A DNA stretch of 64,000 nucleotides from UBA12077 sp034189025 (GCA_034189025.1 JAXHVS010000055.1:27214-91213); one strand, 5' to 3'. Shown: positions 50,934 to 60,393, numbered from the stretch's first letter. The notes: a model not told the origin generated them from the sequence alone. Numbers and translations: made by a program.

Positions 50934-53411
50934 TTAAACCGGATCCACATCAATGGATATTTGTATTGTTTTGTGATTATCCATTGTAACCAGCTGAATG
51001 ATTTGTTCATTCAACAATTTTTTTGCTTTTTGAAATGACCGTTGGCGTTCGATCTTGATCAATATTTTTTTGATATACATATTTTGTATTTTTGAGATTA
51101 CCGGAGATTCAGGGCCTAACACTCTTTTGCCAAAGATTTTTTTTAGGTTGTTGGCTAAATGGTTGGCGGATTGATCTACCACATTGGCTTTTTTGTGTTT
51201 AATGCTAATATAAATTAACCGGCAAAACGGTGGGTAGTTGAAATTTTTACGTTCAAGCAATTGTGATTTGTACATTTCCTGATATTTATTATCCAATACA
51301 AATTGTAAAATCTGATGTTCCGGATGACTGGTCTGGATAATCACTTTGCCTTGTTTGTTTTTTCGTCCTGCCCGTCCGCTTACCTGGGCCATTAATTGAT
51401 AGCTGCGCTCAAAAGCCCTGAAATCAGGATAGTTGAGCATGTTGTCGGCATTCAGAATTCCTACCAGTGCTACATTATCAAAATCAAGGCCTTTGGAAAC
51501 CATTTGCGTGCCTATTAAAATATTAATTTCTCCCTGCTCAAATCCGGCAATAATATTTTCGTAAGCATATTTAGATCTTGTAGAGTCTAAATCCATACGT
51601 TTAACTTTGGCATCTGGGAAAAAAATTTTTATCTCATCCTCAATTTTTTCGGTTCCAAAGCCTCGTGTCGATAATGAGGCATTTCCACAGGCTTTACATA
51701 CTTTAGGGTTTTTGATAGTGTATCCACAGTAGTGACAAACCAGCTCATTATGCTGCTTATGGTAAGTCATGCTTACATCGCAATGGGTGCAATAGGGAAT
51801 CCATCCACAAGTTTCGCATTCTAAAAATGGGGCAAACCCACGCCTGTTTTGAAAAAGGATAATTTGTTCGTTCTTTTCGAGCGATTTTTTAATACTATCT
51901 AATAATACCGGGCTAAAATGCGATTTCATCTGTTTCTTTTTTCTTGCTTTAAGCGTATCGCTTAAAATAATTTCGGGCAACTTTATTTCTTGAAATCTTG
52001 AATTTAGCTCAACTAGTCCATATTTATCTGTTTTTGCATTAAAATAACTTTCAATAGATGGGGTTGCTGTTCCAAGCAGCACTTTGGCCTGGTGGATTTG
52101 AGCCAGAACAATAGCAGTATCGCGGGCATTGTAGCGTGGTGCCGGATCGTATTGTTTGTAAGTATTTTCATGCTCTTCATCAATAATAATTAATCCCAGG
52201 TTCGAAAAGGGTAAAAAAAGTGACGAACGGACACCAAGAATAATGTCATAATGGTTTTTTTTAGTGTTTTTCAGAACATTCTGATAAACTTCAACCCGCT
52301 CTCCATCGTTAAATTTAGAGTGATAGATTCCAACCCTGTTCCCAAATACCGATTTTAAACGGTTAATGATTTGTGCGGTTAAAGCAATTTCTGGCAACAG
52401 ATATAAAACCTGTTTCCCTTGATCAATTTGTTCTTGCATCAATTGAATGTAAATTTCAGTTTTACCACTTGATGTTACACCATGCAGTAACACCACCTGT
52501 TTTTCATCAAAATGTTTTTGTATGGATTGATATGCTTGCTCCTGAGCTATAGAGAGCTGCTTACCCTCTTTGACATTTGTTGATGAATAGTCGAGCCGGC
52601 TAACCGTTTTTTTATACTCGGTTAAAATATTTTTTTTAATTAATGATTGAATGTTTTGATGATTTGCTCCCGTTTTTTTGATTAAACTTTGCCTGCTGAC
52701 TTCAGCAGTGGCCTTCTTTGAAAATTTCCCCGACAGGTTTATAAAACTTATAAGCACATCAAGTTGTCTGTGGGCTTTCTTTAACGAATCAAACGCTTCG
52801 TTTAGTTGTTTTTCGGTGGTAATCGATTCGTGGAGCTCAATATAGGTTTCAGTCCTGGGTTTGTAACTTTCTTTTAACTTTTCTTCCAGAATTACAGCTT
52901 TCTTATCTATTAGAGATTTAATTATCGGTAAAGCATCTTTTTTATTCAGGGCTTGAGCAATGTCATTTACTTTGGCAATGTTTGTTCTTTCTAAAAAATC
53001 GAGAACTAATGATTCGGTACTGGTAAATATTTCATTTTTAATGTTTTTTGCATTGTAAATAACTTTTGTTTCCGATTCAAGTTTTAATCCCGAAGGTAGT
53101 GCTGCTTTAAATACCTCACCCAGCGAACACATGTAATAATCGGCAATCCATTGCCATAATTTTAATTGTGATTCGTTTACAATTGGATTATCATCTAATA
53201 CCGATAAAATATCTTTTGTTTCGTAATCTGCAGGCTTTTTGCAATGAATGGCAAGAATGATTGCTGCATAAATTTTACGCCGTCCAAATTGAACAATTAC
53301 CCTTTTGCCTGTTGTTACTGATTTTTCCAAAGGTTTGGGAATACTGTAAGTGAACAGTTGCTTTAAAGGGAGCGGCAGTATTACATCGACAAATACGGGT
53401 GAATTGCTCAT
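50934..53411 (-). CDS. priA: Primosomal protein N' (replication restart helicase)
   Basis: 825 aa; an SF2 helicase that reloads the replisome at stalled forks. The N-terminal DNA-binding domain includes DVILPLPLKQLFTYSIP (about 8-24). Helicase motifs are Walker A HGVTSSGKTEIY (about 308-319), LLPEIALTAQII, IDEEHENTYKQYDPAPRYNARD (about 415-436) and SGRAGRKNKQG. The cysteine-rich zinc module (CETCGWIPYCTHC, CHYCG, CKACG, about 520-570) is intact. Last gene of cmk-ispH-pfkA-priA, 12 bp after pfkA. It is longer than E. coli PriA (732 aa), with an extra internal region near 200-250. Confidence 0.93.
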   Translation of the reverse strand: MSNSPVFVDVILPLPLKQLFTYSIPKPLEKSVTTGKRVIVQFGRRKIYAAIILAIHCKKPADYETKDILSVLDDNPIVNESQLKLWQWIADYYMCSLGEVFKAALPSGLKLESETKVIYNAKNIKNEIFTSTESLVLDFLERTNIAKVNDIAQALNKKDALPIIKSLIDKKAVILEEKLKESYKPRTETYIELHESITTEKQLNEAFDSLKKAHRQLDVLISFINLSGKFSKKATAEVSRQSLIKKTGANHQNIQSLIKKNILTEYKKTVSRLDYSSTNVKEGKQLSIAQEQAYQSIQKHFDEKQVVLLHGVTSSGKTEIYIQLMQEQIDQGKQVLYLLPEIALTAQIINRLKSVFGNRVGIYHSKFNDGERVEVYQNVLKNTKKNHYDIILGVRSSLFLPFSNLGLIIIDEEHENTYKQYDPAPRYNARDTAIVLAQIHQAKVLLGTATPSIESYFNAKTDKYGLVELNSRFQEIKLPEIILSDTLKARKKKQMKSHFSPVLLDSIKKSLEKNEQIILFQNRRGFAPFLECETCGWIPYCTHCDVSMTYHKQHNELVCHYCGYTIKNPKVCKACGNASLSTRGFGTEKIEDEIKIFFPDAKVKRMDLDSTRSKYAYENIIAGFEQGEINILIGTQMVSKGLDFDNVALVGILNADNMLNYPDFRAFERSYQLMAQVSGRAGRKNKQGKVIIQTSHPEHQILQFVLDNKYQEMYKSQLLERKNFNYPPFCRLIYISIKHKKANVVDQSANHLANNLKKIFGKRVLGPESPVISKIQNMYIKKILIKIERQRSFQKAKKLLNEQIIQLVTMDNHKTIQISIDVDPV

Positions 53412-53423
53412 ATAAAAAGCAAA

Positions 53424-54404
53424 TTAAACATTTAAGAAATCGAGAATTTCCAGCAACCTGCGATTAACATCTTTATGATGTTTGATGGTTTTGTTAAAAG
53501 GGATATGTACAACTTCTCTGTTCATCATTCCTACCATAATGCTCTGCTGGTCGTCTAGCAGCGCTTCTACTGCAGCCACACCCAACTCGCTTGCAATTAC
53601 CCTGTCGAATGCCGTAGGTGATCCCCCGCGTTGAATGTGCCCCAGTACGGTTACCCGGATATCATAATCTTTAAAATCATTTTTTACTTGTTTTGCAATA
53701 GCATAAGCACCGCCACTTTCGTCACCTTCGGCAACTAAAATAATGTTAGAAGCTTTTTTACGTTTATATCCCGACTCCAGATATGCTCTTAGGTTTTGAG
53801 AGTCGGTTTCAATTTCAGGGATAAGAATAGCTTCCGCACCACAAGCTATACCACTTCTGAGCGCCAAGAAACCGGCATCTTTTCCCATTACTTCAATAAA
53901 AAATAATCGATTGTGTGAGCTTGCAGTATCTCTTATTTTATCTACAGCTTGTACAATGGTATTAAGTGCGGTGTCGTATCCAATGGTGTAATCAGTGCCA
54001 TACAAGTCGTTATCAATAGTTCCTGGAATACCAACAAATGGAATGTCAAACTCTTCGGTAAATTTGCGGGCTCCGGTAAATGTCCCGTCACCTCCAATAA
54101 CAATTACTGCATCAATTCCTTCTTGTTTTAAATTGTTGTATGCTTTTTGTCTTCCTTCTCTAGTTTTAAATTCTTCGCTGCGGGCTGTTTTTAATATCGT
54201 ACCCCCTTTTTGGATGATATCGCTTACCATGTATGATTTTAGCTGTTTAAAATTACCCTGAATAAGTCCTTCGTAACCATGGCGAATGCCAAATACTTTT
54301 AGATTATGGTAAATTGCTGTACGGGTAACTGCTCTGATAGCAGCATTCATTCCGGGAGCATCGCCTCCCGAGGTTAAAACTCCTATTGTTTTTATTTTAG
54401 CCAT
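53424..54404 (-). CDS. pfkA: ATP-dependent 6-phosphofructokinase
   Basis: 326 aa, glycolysis. GVLTSGGDAPGMNAAIR (about 8-24), IGGDGTFTGA (about 102-111), GIPGTIDNDLYGTDYTIG with the catalytic Asp (about 124-141), EVMGKDAGFLA and GHIQRGGSPTAFDR are typical of the bacterial ATP-dependent type; the GG-D-T signature is that of the ATP form, not PPi. Second-to-last in the minus-strand unit, 11 bp after ispH. Coupled with pgi at 6.5 kb it supports a functional upper glycolytic pathway. Confidence 0.94.
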   Translation of the reverse strand: MAKIKTIGVLTSGGDAPGMNAAIRAVTRTAIYHNLKVFGIRHGYEGLIQGNFKQLKSYMVSDIIQKGGTILKTARSEEFKTREGRQKAYNNLKQEGIDAVIVIGGDGTFTGARKFTEEFDIPFVGIPGTIDNDLYGTDYTIGYDTALNTIVQAVDKIRDTASSHNRLFFIEVMGKDAGFLALRSGIACGAEAILIPEIETDSQNLRAYLESGYKRKKASNIILVAEGDESGGAYAIAKQVKNDFKDYDIRVTVLGHIQRGGSPTAFDRVIASELGVAAVEALLDDQQSIMVGMMNREVVHIPFNKTIKHHKDVNRRLLEILDFLNV

Positions 54405-54415
54405 ATGATAAGAAT

Positions 54416-55300
54416 TTATGAGTTTGCTATTTTTTTAACTTCTGCAGCTACATTCTCCATCAACCATCTAGGTGTTGATGTAGCACCACATACACCCACG
54501 GATTTAACTTCGTTAAACCATGCTTTTTGTAATTCCGATTTTTCGGAAACAAAAAAAGTATTTGGATTTTCAGCCTGGCATACTTGAAATAACATGCGCC
54601 CATTTGAACTTTTATTGCCACTCACAAAAATAACAATATCGTGTTTTTTTACAAACGCACGTAGTTTTGGCTGACGGTGCGATACTTGCCTGCATATTGT
54701 GTCATTTGTCACAAAATCAATATCCCCATTTCCCTGAGAGGCTATCATGCGATTTTTAATTTCATTTTGTATCTCGTAAAAACCCTCTATACTTTTGGTG
54801 GTTTGGGAAAATAGGTTTACAGGTTTGCTAAAATCAATTTTGTATAAATCATTAATTCCTCCAATAACAATAGCTTTGCCATTGGTTTGGCCTACCAGCC
54901 CGTTTACTTCAGCGTGTCCTTCTTTCCCGTAAATTACAACTTGTCCTCCTTTTTTTAAAAACTCGTCAAATCCGAGTTTAATATTATTTTGTAGTTTTAG
55001 TACCACCGGACACGAAGCATCGATTAGCCGGATATTGTTTTTTTTGGCTATTTCATAAGTTTCTGGTGGCTCGCCATGAGCACGTAGTAATACTTTACAG
55101 TTTTTTAAATTTCTGAACTGTTCGTGATTAATGGTAACCAAACCTTTTGATTTTAGGCGATTTACCTCGGCACTGTTATGGACAATATCTCCCAGGCAAT
55201 ATAAAATATCATTGTTTTCAAGCTCTTTTTCTGCCAGTTGGATGGCATTAACTACTCCAAAGCAAAAACCTGAATTATTATCAATTTCAATTTTCATCAT
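54416..55300 (-). CDS. ispH: 4-hydroxy-3-methylbut-2-enyl diphosphate reductase
   Basis: 294 aa; the last step of the MEP isoprenoid pathway, with a 4Fe-4S cluster. The three cluster cysteines fall in SGFCFGVVNAI (Cys13), DASCPVVLKLQ (about 97) and NDTICRQVSHRQ (about 199). Substrate-site motifs AHGEPPETY (about 74-82), GHAEVNGLVGQ and KSSNGRML are in place. No S1 fusion domain. It follows cmk by 9 bp and precedes pfkA. The cmk-ispH order downstream of porQ is seen in other Bacteroidota. Confidence 0.93.
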   Translation of the reverse strand: MMKIEIDNNSGFCFGVVNAIQLAEKELENNDILYCLGDIVHNSAEVNRLKSKGLVTINHEQFRNLKNCKVLLRAHGEPPETYEIAKKNNIRLIDASCPVVLKLQNNIKLGFDEFLKKGGQVVIYGKEGHAEVNGLVGQTNGKAIVIGGINDLYKIDFSKPVNLFSQTTKSIEGFYEIQNEIKNRMIASQGNGDIDFVTNDTICRQVSHRQPKLRAFVKKHDIVIFVSGNKSSNGRMLFQVCQAENPNTFFVSEKSELQKAWFNEVKSVGVCGATSTPRWLMENVAAEVKKIANS

Positions 55301-55309
55301 TAAAATTTA

Positions 55310-56020
55310 TTAAGCCCATTTATTCATCCTTTCATGTATTAAACTTAAAATCCATTGTAATTGTTCTTTTTCTGTCATATTGCTGTTGTCCAGCTCAATA
55401 GCGTCGCCGGCTTTTTTTAAAGGGCTTTCTTTTCTGGTTTCATCCAGATGATCCCGTTTTTTTACATTCTCCAGTATTTCATCGTAACTAACATCCACAT
55501 CGTTACCTTTAAGTTCTTTATATCGCCGTTCGGCTCTTACCTCTGCTTTGGCATTCATAAAAATTTTAATTTCGGCATCGGGAAATACCACTGTGCCAAT
55601 ATCGCGCCCGTCCATTACAATGCCTTTTTCTTTTCCCATCTCCTGTTGAATACGCACCATTTTTTTTCTTACAAACTTTAACTTACTCACAATACTTACG
55701 GCATTGGAAACTTCCATTTTACGAATTTTATCTTCTACATTTTTATGATTAAGGTACGTTTCTTGTCGATTTTTTTCGGGATTTAAACGAAAATTTATGT
55801 TAATCTCATCAAGTAAAGATTTTAGTTTTTCTTCATTTACCTGATGATTATGTAGGTCAACTAAATTATTTTGTAGCGCATATAGGGTTACTGCACGATA
55901 CATGGCTCCGCTATCGATATATTTATATCCCAGATGTTTTGCAATAGCTTTGGCTAATGTGCTTTTCCCGGATGATGAATACCCGTCGATGGCTATTATA
56001 ATTTTATTTTCTGTTGTCAT
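55310..56020 (-). CDS. cmk: Cytidylate kinase
   Basis: 236 aa from ATG 56020; the frame is open 18 codons further upstream, but that part includes a promoter motif. It phosphorylates CMP and dCMP. The P-loop is IDGYSSSGKSTLA (about 10-22), then KYIDSGAMYRAVTLYAL (about 32-48), VMDGRDIGTVVFPDAEIKIFM (about 130-150) and RAERRYKELKG. First gene of cmk-ispH-pfkA-priA. A TTTG-20 bp-TACTTTTG promoter is the best match in this window. Confidence 0.94.
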   Translation of the reverse strand: MTTENKIIIAIDGYSSSGKSTLAKAIAKHLGYKYIDSGAMYRAVTLYALQNNLVDLHNHQVNEEKLKSLLDEININFRLNPEKNRQETYLNHKNVEDKIRKMEVSNAVSIVSKLKFVRKKMVRIQQEMGKEKGIVMDGRDIGTVVFPDAEIKIFMNAKAEVRAERRYKELKGNDVDVSYDEILENVKKRDHLDETRKESPLKKAGDAIELDNSNMTEKEQLQWILSLIHERMNKWA

Positions 56021-56043
56021 TTTGTAAAAATAGTTTAAAACAT

Positions 56044-56075
56044 CAAAAGTAAATCCAAAATTATCATTAGACAAA
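56044..56075 (-). promoter_or_regulatory. Promoter of cmk-ispH-pfkA-priA (TTTG, 20 bp, TACTTTTG)
   Basis: On the minus strand TTTG (56072-56075) and TACTTTTG (56044-56051) are spaced by 20 bp, an ideal -33/-7 pair, with the cmk ATG 24 bp downstream. A second TAATTTTG lies 5 bp upstream (56056-56063). The motifs fix the start of cmk at 56020. Confidence 0.6.
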
Positions 56076-56164
56076 TTTTGAAGAATGTAGATTTTACATT
56101 TCTAAATAATATGATGTAATTCTGATTGTTTATTTAACTAATTAGATGGTGTGAGGCTGGTTCT

Positions 56165-57202
56165 TTACCATCCTTTCCCTAACTGATCCAGATTTGTTGT
56201 AATAGAAAAATGGTCGGTAGCACCGGCTAGGTGGTATGTTGCACGGCCATAGCTGATATGAAATTTAGAAATTTTTACACCAAAGCCCCATGAAAACCCG
56301 ATGGTTGATGTTTTGGATTCGATAAGCATTTCTTTACGGCGGCGATAGTTGTATCCAGCTCTTAAATATAGATTTTCGAGCGGGCTAAACTCAATCCCTA
56401 AAATAACATGCCGCATCACTTGATCGGCTATTTGGTCTATTTTCGATTCTTCGGGCTCCTCGAAAAAAGAATCGGAAACAGATTCACTTTCAGGAATATC
56501 ATAGGTTAAATCGGGTTTTTCTAAATGATCTAAAGTAACCGAGAAACGTAATGGTGCATGCCTTAATTTTTGCGAAACTCCCACCTGTATATTTAAAGGA
56601 AGTGTTTCTCTTTCGTTGGTATATCCTTTTAATTGTGTTCCCAGATTTTTGATTACCAATGCTGCATTAAATAAATTATCTGAATTTCGATACAATACAC
56701 CAAAATCAGCAGCTAGTCCGAACGAAGTATATTTTTCGAGGGTTGATATAATGGGTTTAACATTTACTCCAACGTGAAAAGAGCTGTCGATTGAGCGTGA
56801 ATATATCAGATTGATTGCATATTCTGCTGCTTTAAATTCACCAGTAATAATTCCTTTCTCATCGGCAGCAATAAATTTTCCATAATTAATGTATTGTATA
56901 CCACCCGAAAACATTCCTTTGTTTTTTAATGAGGTAGCATAAGCTGCATATCCGTAGTTAATATCCGTAAAATAGTTGATATAATTTAGCACAAAATCTT
57001 GTTTCATTTCTGCATTTAGTAGAGCTGGGTTATGGTAGGTTAGATTTATGTCATTATCATTGATAGCAATAACATCGCCTCCCAGAGAAGCTACACGCGC
57101 TGAATTGATTAAGTTCAAAAAGCTATACGTATGTGAACCTCCAATTTGAGCAATGCTTTGAATTGAAAAAAAAAGTATTAAAACAACCAATAAATTTTTC
57201 AT
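56165..57202 (-). CDS. porQ: Type IX secretion system protein PorQ
   Basis: 345 aa from ATG 57202 (MKNLLVVLILFFSIQSIAQ, clear signal peptide); an ATG at 57217 adds five residues before it. The mature N-terminus IGGSHTYSFLNLINSARVASLGGD with ALLNAEM is the PorQ/PorV signature. The remainder is a FadL-like outer-membrane barrel ending FSITTNLDQLGKGW, with an acidic insert at about 240-265 (ESESVSDSFFEEPEESK). PorQ works with PorU, PorV and PorZ at the T9SS attachment complex. Only porQ of the T9SS genes is seen here. It lies directly upstream of cmk, 144 bp apart. Confidence 0.87.
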   Translation of the reverse strand: MKNLLVVLILFFSIQSIAQIGGSHTYSFLNLINSARVASLGGDVIAINDNDINLTYHNPALLNAEMKQDFVLNYINYFTDINYGYAAYATSLKNKGMFSGGIQYINYGKFIAADEKGIITGEFKAAEYAINLIYSRSIDSSFHVGVNVKPIISTLEKYTSFGLAADFGVLYRNSDNLFNAALVIKNLGTQLKGYTNERETLPLNIQVGVSQKLRHAPLRFSVTLDHLEKPDLTYDIPESESVSDSFFEEPEESKIDQIADQVMRHVILGIEFSPLENLYLRAGYNYRRRKEMLIESKTSTIGFSWGFGVKISKFHISYGRATYHLAGATDHFSITTNLDQLGKGW

Positions 57203-57370
57203 TCGGTAAAAATACAAATAATGATAAAACCTAAGCTATTGATAAAAATAAAGTTTCATTAATACCATGAATGAAACGTTTTTTTAAGAAGCTTAGTATT
57301 TTTTATTAAGAATAAGAAATTTATTTATTATATTTTTTAATGATTAATTTTTTATCATTATTGTTCTAAG

Positions 57371-57378
57371 TATTTTTG
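57371..57378 (+). promoter_or_regulatory. Candidate -7 element (TATTTTTG) for the lipid kinase gene
   Basis: TATTTTTG fits TAnnTTTG and lies 31 bp before the ATG at 57410. The -33 half is weak. The rest of the 57203-57370 gap between divergent genes is AT-rich without other features. Confidence 0.4.
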
Positions 57379-57409
57379 TCAGGTTTTACTTTTTGAAGAG
57401 TTTTATTCG

Positions 57410-58285
57410 ATGAAAGAAAAAATACTGTTTGTTATTAATCCTGTTTCCGGGAAAAAATCTAAAGATGGCCTCCCTGATTTAATTAAGCAAACATTTGTTG
57501 AGGATCGTTATCAAATAAAAATTGTTTATACATCCAACTCAGGAGAGGCTACAGGAATTGTAAAACAATATTTTAACCAGGGATATAAAAAGGTAGTAGC
57601 TGTTGGTGGAGACGGGACCGTAAACGAAGTTGCTTCAGCACTTACCGAGACAGATGGAGTGTTAGGCATTGTTCCAACAGGTTCTGGAAACGGCCTGGCA
57701 CGGCATTTAAAAATTCCTATGAATATTAGTAAAGCATTATCAATGCTAAAAGATGGCCGTCAGATAAAAATTGATTTTGGAACGATTAACGACCAGAAAT
57801 TTTTTTGTACTACCGGTGTTGGCTTTGATGCACATATTGGACATGTTTTTTCGAAAGCACATACTCGTGGATTTGTAAGCTATTTAAAGGCAACTCTCTC
57901 GGAGTTTAAACATTACCAGTCTGTACGATATGAAATTTCTATGAATGGTACTACCTATATGCGAGATGCTTTTTTGATTACTTTTGCCAATGCATCACAA
58001 TATGGAAATAATGCACATATTGCACCTAAGGCTAAAATTAATGATGGTAAGTTAGATGTTTCTATTATGAGATCTTTTCCAATAATTTCGGCTCCTAATT
58101 TGGGTACTCGTTTGTTTATGAAAAACATTGATAAAAGCCATTTCGTAGAAACATTTCAATGTAAAAAAATTGTAGTTAAGCGAAAAGAACCAGGTATTAT
58201 TCATTACGATGGAGAACCTGCAGAGATGGGAGAAGTTTTAAATATTAAAGTTGTGCCTAATGGTTTAAATGTTATAGTTCCTTAG
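57410..58285 (+). CDS. Diacylglycerol-kinase-family lipid kinase (DagK/YegS-like)
   Basis: 291 aa, soluble or peripheral membrane. NPVSGKKSKDGLP (about 8-20), VVAVGGDGTVNEVASAL (about 63-79) and GIVPTGSGNGLARHL (about 87-101) are the DAGK catalytic signature. The C-terminal domain has DGKLDVSIM and IHYDGEPAEMG, as in YegS/BmrU. It phosphorylates diacylglycerol or a related lipid with ATP. Its TAG stop overlaps the stop of the convergent YkgJ-like gene by 4 bp (58282-58285). Confidence 0.9.
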   Translation: MKEKILFVINPVSGKKSKDGLPDLIKQTFVEDRYQIKIVYTSNSGEATGIVKQYFNQGYKKVVAVGGDGTVNEVASALTETDGVLGIVPTGSGNGLARHLKIPMNISKALSMLKDGRQIKIDFGTINDQKFFCTTGVGFDAHIGHVFSKAHTRGFVSYLKATLSEFKHYQSVRYEISMNGTTYMRDAFLITFANASQYGNNAHIAPKAKINDGKLDVSIMRSFPIISAPNLGTRLFMKNIDKSHFVETFQCKKIVVKRKEPGIIHYDGEPAEMGEVLNIKVVPNGLNVIVP

Positions 58286-58785
58286 ATTTTTTCTTTTTTA
58301 AGTCTCTCAATTAATTCAAAAACTGCCGGACATACTTCAGCATTTTTTAAAGTAAGGTCTAATATCTGATAAAACCGAGTCCGATCAGTATGTGGATATT
58401 TTCTACAAGCTTTAGGCCGGTTTTCGTAAACCTGGCAATAATTGTTGTTAAGCAAAAACGGGCAGGGCGTTTCTTTAAACACATAATCACCTTCATCATC
58501 AATGTAAAGATATTTTTCTACAAATTGAGAGGGTTTAATTTTTAGATGTTTTGCTAGTTTGTCAATATCTTTGTTGTATAGGGTTGGGCTAATAGATTTA
58601 CAGCAGTTGGCACAATCAAGACAATCTATCTCCTGAAAAATTTCATTGTGGAGTTTATGCACAAGCTTATCTAGATTTTTTGGTTTTTTCTTTTTTAACC
58701 GTGCAAAAAAAATTTTGTTTTCCTGAAACAAATCTAATGTCCGATTTTTAAGTTCAGAAATAGAAAGATAATTAAAAAAGTTCAT
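58282..58785 (-). CDS. YkgJ-family cysteine cluster protein
   Basis: 167 aa, cytoplasmic. A lysine-rich helical N-terminal half is followed by the cluster IDCLDCANCCKSISPTL (about 55-71; C-X2-C-X2-CC), then ETPCPFLLNNNYCQVYENRPKACRKYP (about 105-131), giving eight cysteines arranged to chelate zinc or iron. The family is widespread and its role is not established. It overlaps the EamA transporter gene by one base and is translated after it; the two are one unit. Confidence 0.85.
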   Translation of the reverse strand: MNFFNYLSISELKNRTLDLFQENKIFFARLKKKKPKNLDKLVHKLHNEIFQEIDCLDCANCCKSISPTLYNKDIDKLAKHLKIKPSQFVEKYLYIDDEGDYVFKETPCPFLLNNNYCQVYENRPKACRKYPHTDRTRFYQILDLTLKNAEVCPAVFELIERLKKEKI

Positions 58786-59708
58786 TACTCACTGGGCCTT
58801 ATATGGTTTCTTATTTTATCTCTAAGTCCGTTGGTTCTAATTTGCGACAGGAATAACCCGCCAATTACTAAAGAAATTCCAAGAATTTTTGTTAGATTAA
58901 TTATTTCATCCAAGATAAAAAAAGCAATGATAGCTGTTAATACAGGAATAAGATTTGTAAAAGCATTGGCTTTTCCAACGCCTATTCGTTTAATGGCAAA
59001 GGTGAAAAAGATAAAAGCAAAGGATGAACCAAAAAAAGCAAGCTCAAGTAATGGAATCCATGCTTCCTGAGATAATCCTGTTTCTTTGAAATCATTAAAG
59101 TCAAAAATGAAGAATAGTGGGGCAAATAAAAATATACCTATAAGGTTATGATAAGAAACAATACTAATTGAGCTGTACTTGTACGATAAATTTTTTAAAA
59201 CGATTGAATAGCCAATGGCTGCAACAACTGCAAGCATCAACATAGCAATACCTAGTGGCGATACAGTTATCCCCTCGTTTTTTTCAAAAATAATAAAGCT
59301 TACCCCAATAATGGAAAATATAATACCCGTTAGATTCATTCGGGTAATCTTTTCATTCAAGAAAAATGATGAGGTAAATGAAGTAAACAAAGGAATAGTG
59401 GCAATAATAACAGCAGCAAGCGTTGATGATACTAATTTAACGCCGAAACTTTCTCCAATAAAATAGAGCAATGGATTAAATACCGAAACCAACAAAAAAT
59501 ATTTAAAATCTCCTTTATGTATTCTTTCAATTTTTTTGAGGGGATACATCAATGCAAAAAGGAAAATGGAAGATATGATAAGGCGGAAAAATACAGTAGT
59601 AATCGGATTATAAAACTGATATACTATTTTGTACCAAATAAAGGTGAAGCTCCAAAATATCATTGCTAAACTCACAGCAATGTAGGCGGTTGCAATATTT
59701 TTTTTCAT
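58785..59708 (-). CDS. EamA-type drug/metabolite transporter (DMT superfamily)
   Basis: 307 aa with ten predicted membrane helices in two five-helix EamA repeats; the second repeat starts near residue 150. Motifs such as FFRLIISSIFLFALMYP (about 41-57), FGSSFAFIFFTFAIKRIG and LTAIIAFFILDE are typical. Members export amino acids, nucleosides or other metabolites; the substrate is not predictable. First gene of a pair with the YkgJ-like gene, divergent from the MarR regulator at 59834, which may control it. Confidence 0.88.
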   Translation of the reverse strand: MKKNIATAYIAVSLAMIFWSFTFIWYKIVYQFYNPITTVFFRLIISSIFLFALMYPLKKIERIHKGDFKYFLLVSVFNPLLYFIGESFGVKLVSSTLAAVIIATIPLFTSFTSSFFLNEKITRMNLTGIIFSIIGVSFIIFEKNEGITVSPLGIAMLMLAVVAAIGYSIVLKNLSYKYSSISIVSYHNLIGIFLFAPLFFIFDFNDFKETGLSQEAWIPLLELAFFGSSFAFIFFTFAIKRIGVGKANAFTNLIPVLTAIIAFFILDEIINLTKILGISLVIGGLFLSQIRTNGLRDKIRNHIRPSE

Positions 59709-59777
59709 AACAAGGTGCGAAGTTATATTTTATTATTGATTTTTGTTTGTGTAAAAAAGAAAAATTTAAACTTGTTT

Positions 59778-59806
59778 TTTGTTATGGGTTAAATAAAATA
59801 TATTTG
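59778..59806 (+). promoter_or_regulatory. Promoter of the MarR gene (TTTG, 17 bp, TATATTTG)
   Basis: TATATTTG (59799-59806) fits TAnnTTTG, with TTTG at 59778-59781, 17 bp upstream, slightly shorter than ideal. The ATG at 59834 is 27 bp downstream. The motif rules out the earlier in-frame start at 59747. Confidence 0.5.
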
Positions 59807-59833
59807 TGTCGTGTAGAAACTATTTTCATTTCG

Positions 59834-60322
59834 ATGAATACAACAGATATTTTAATCAAGATCAGGAAAATTGTACGTTCAATTAATATTGAATCGAAAA
59901 AAATACAACGCGAACATGGGCTGAGTATTCCTCAGTTGCTGTGTCTTGAATATTTAAATAGATCAGAAGGATTTCAGTCGACACAGAAGAATATCAGAGA
60001 TTATATGAATTTAAATTCGAGCACCGTAACCGGAATTATTAACCGATTAGAAAAGAAAGGATGTATTGCGCGGTTGCCAAAAAAAGATGATAAAAGAACC
60101 ACTTACATTGTGCTAACTTCCAAAGGTTCTGAATTGTTAAAAAATACCCCTTCGTTATTGCATGAAAGGCTTTATCAGCAACTGGAAACCGTATCAGGAC
60201 AACGGCAAAAAGAAATTAATGATGCATTGGATTTAATTATTAAATACCTTGATATTGACAGCCTAGATGCATCACCTTTAATTACTGTTGATGAAAATAT
60301 TCATTTTGAAAACGGAGAATAG
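59834..60322 (+). CDS. MarR-family transcriptional regulator
   Basis: 163 aa from ATG 59834; the frame is open upstream from 59747, but that segment (MCKKEKFKLVFCYGLNKIY) carries a promoter motif and does not resemble the family. The winged helix-turn-helix shows SIPQLLCLEYLNRS, TQKNIRDYMNLNSSTVTGIINRLEKKGCIARLPKKDDKRTT (about 47-100), with the D-R wing typical of MarR. It is a dimeric repressor that answers to a small ligand. It is divergent from the EamA transporter and followed by the M20 amidohydrolase operon; either may be the target. Confidence 0.88.
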   Translation: MNTTDILIKIRKIVRSINIESKKIQREHGLSIPQLLCLEYLNRSEGFQSTQKNIRDYMNLNSSTVTGIINRLEKKGCIARLPKKDDKRTTYIVLTSKGSELLKNTPSLLHERLYQQLETVSGQRQKEINDALDLIIKYLDIDSLDASPLITVDENIHFENGE

Positions 60323-60369
60323 TTTCAGTAGAAAAGATTATTTCTTGGATTTTAATGGTTTAGGTTGGT

Positions 60370-60393
60370 TAACACTTGTAAATTCAGGTGTTA
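60370..60393. promoter_or_regulatory. Inverted repeat TAACAC-N12-GTGTTA, possible MarR operator
   Basis: TAACAC (60370-60375) and GTGTTA (60388-60393) are perfect inverse copies, 12 bp apart, lying between the MarR gene and the M20 gene. The 24-bp dyad is a plausible winged-helix operator, or a weak hairpin. A TAATTTTG element at 60431-60438 could be the promoter of the next operon, with the dyad upstream of it. The rest of the 235-bp gap shows nothing more. Confidence 0.3.
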
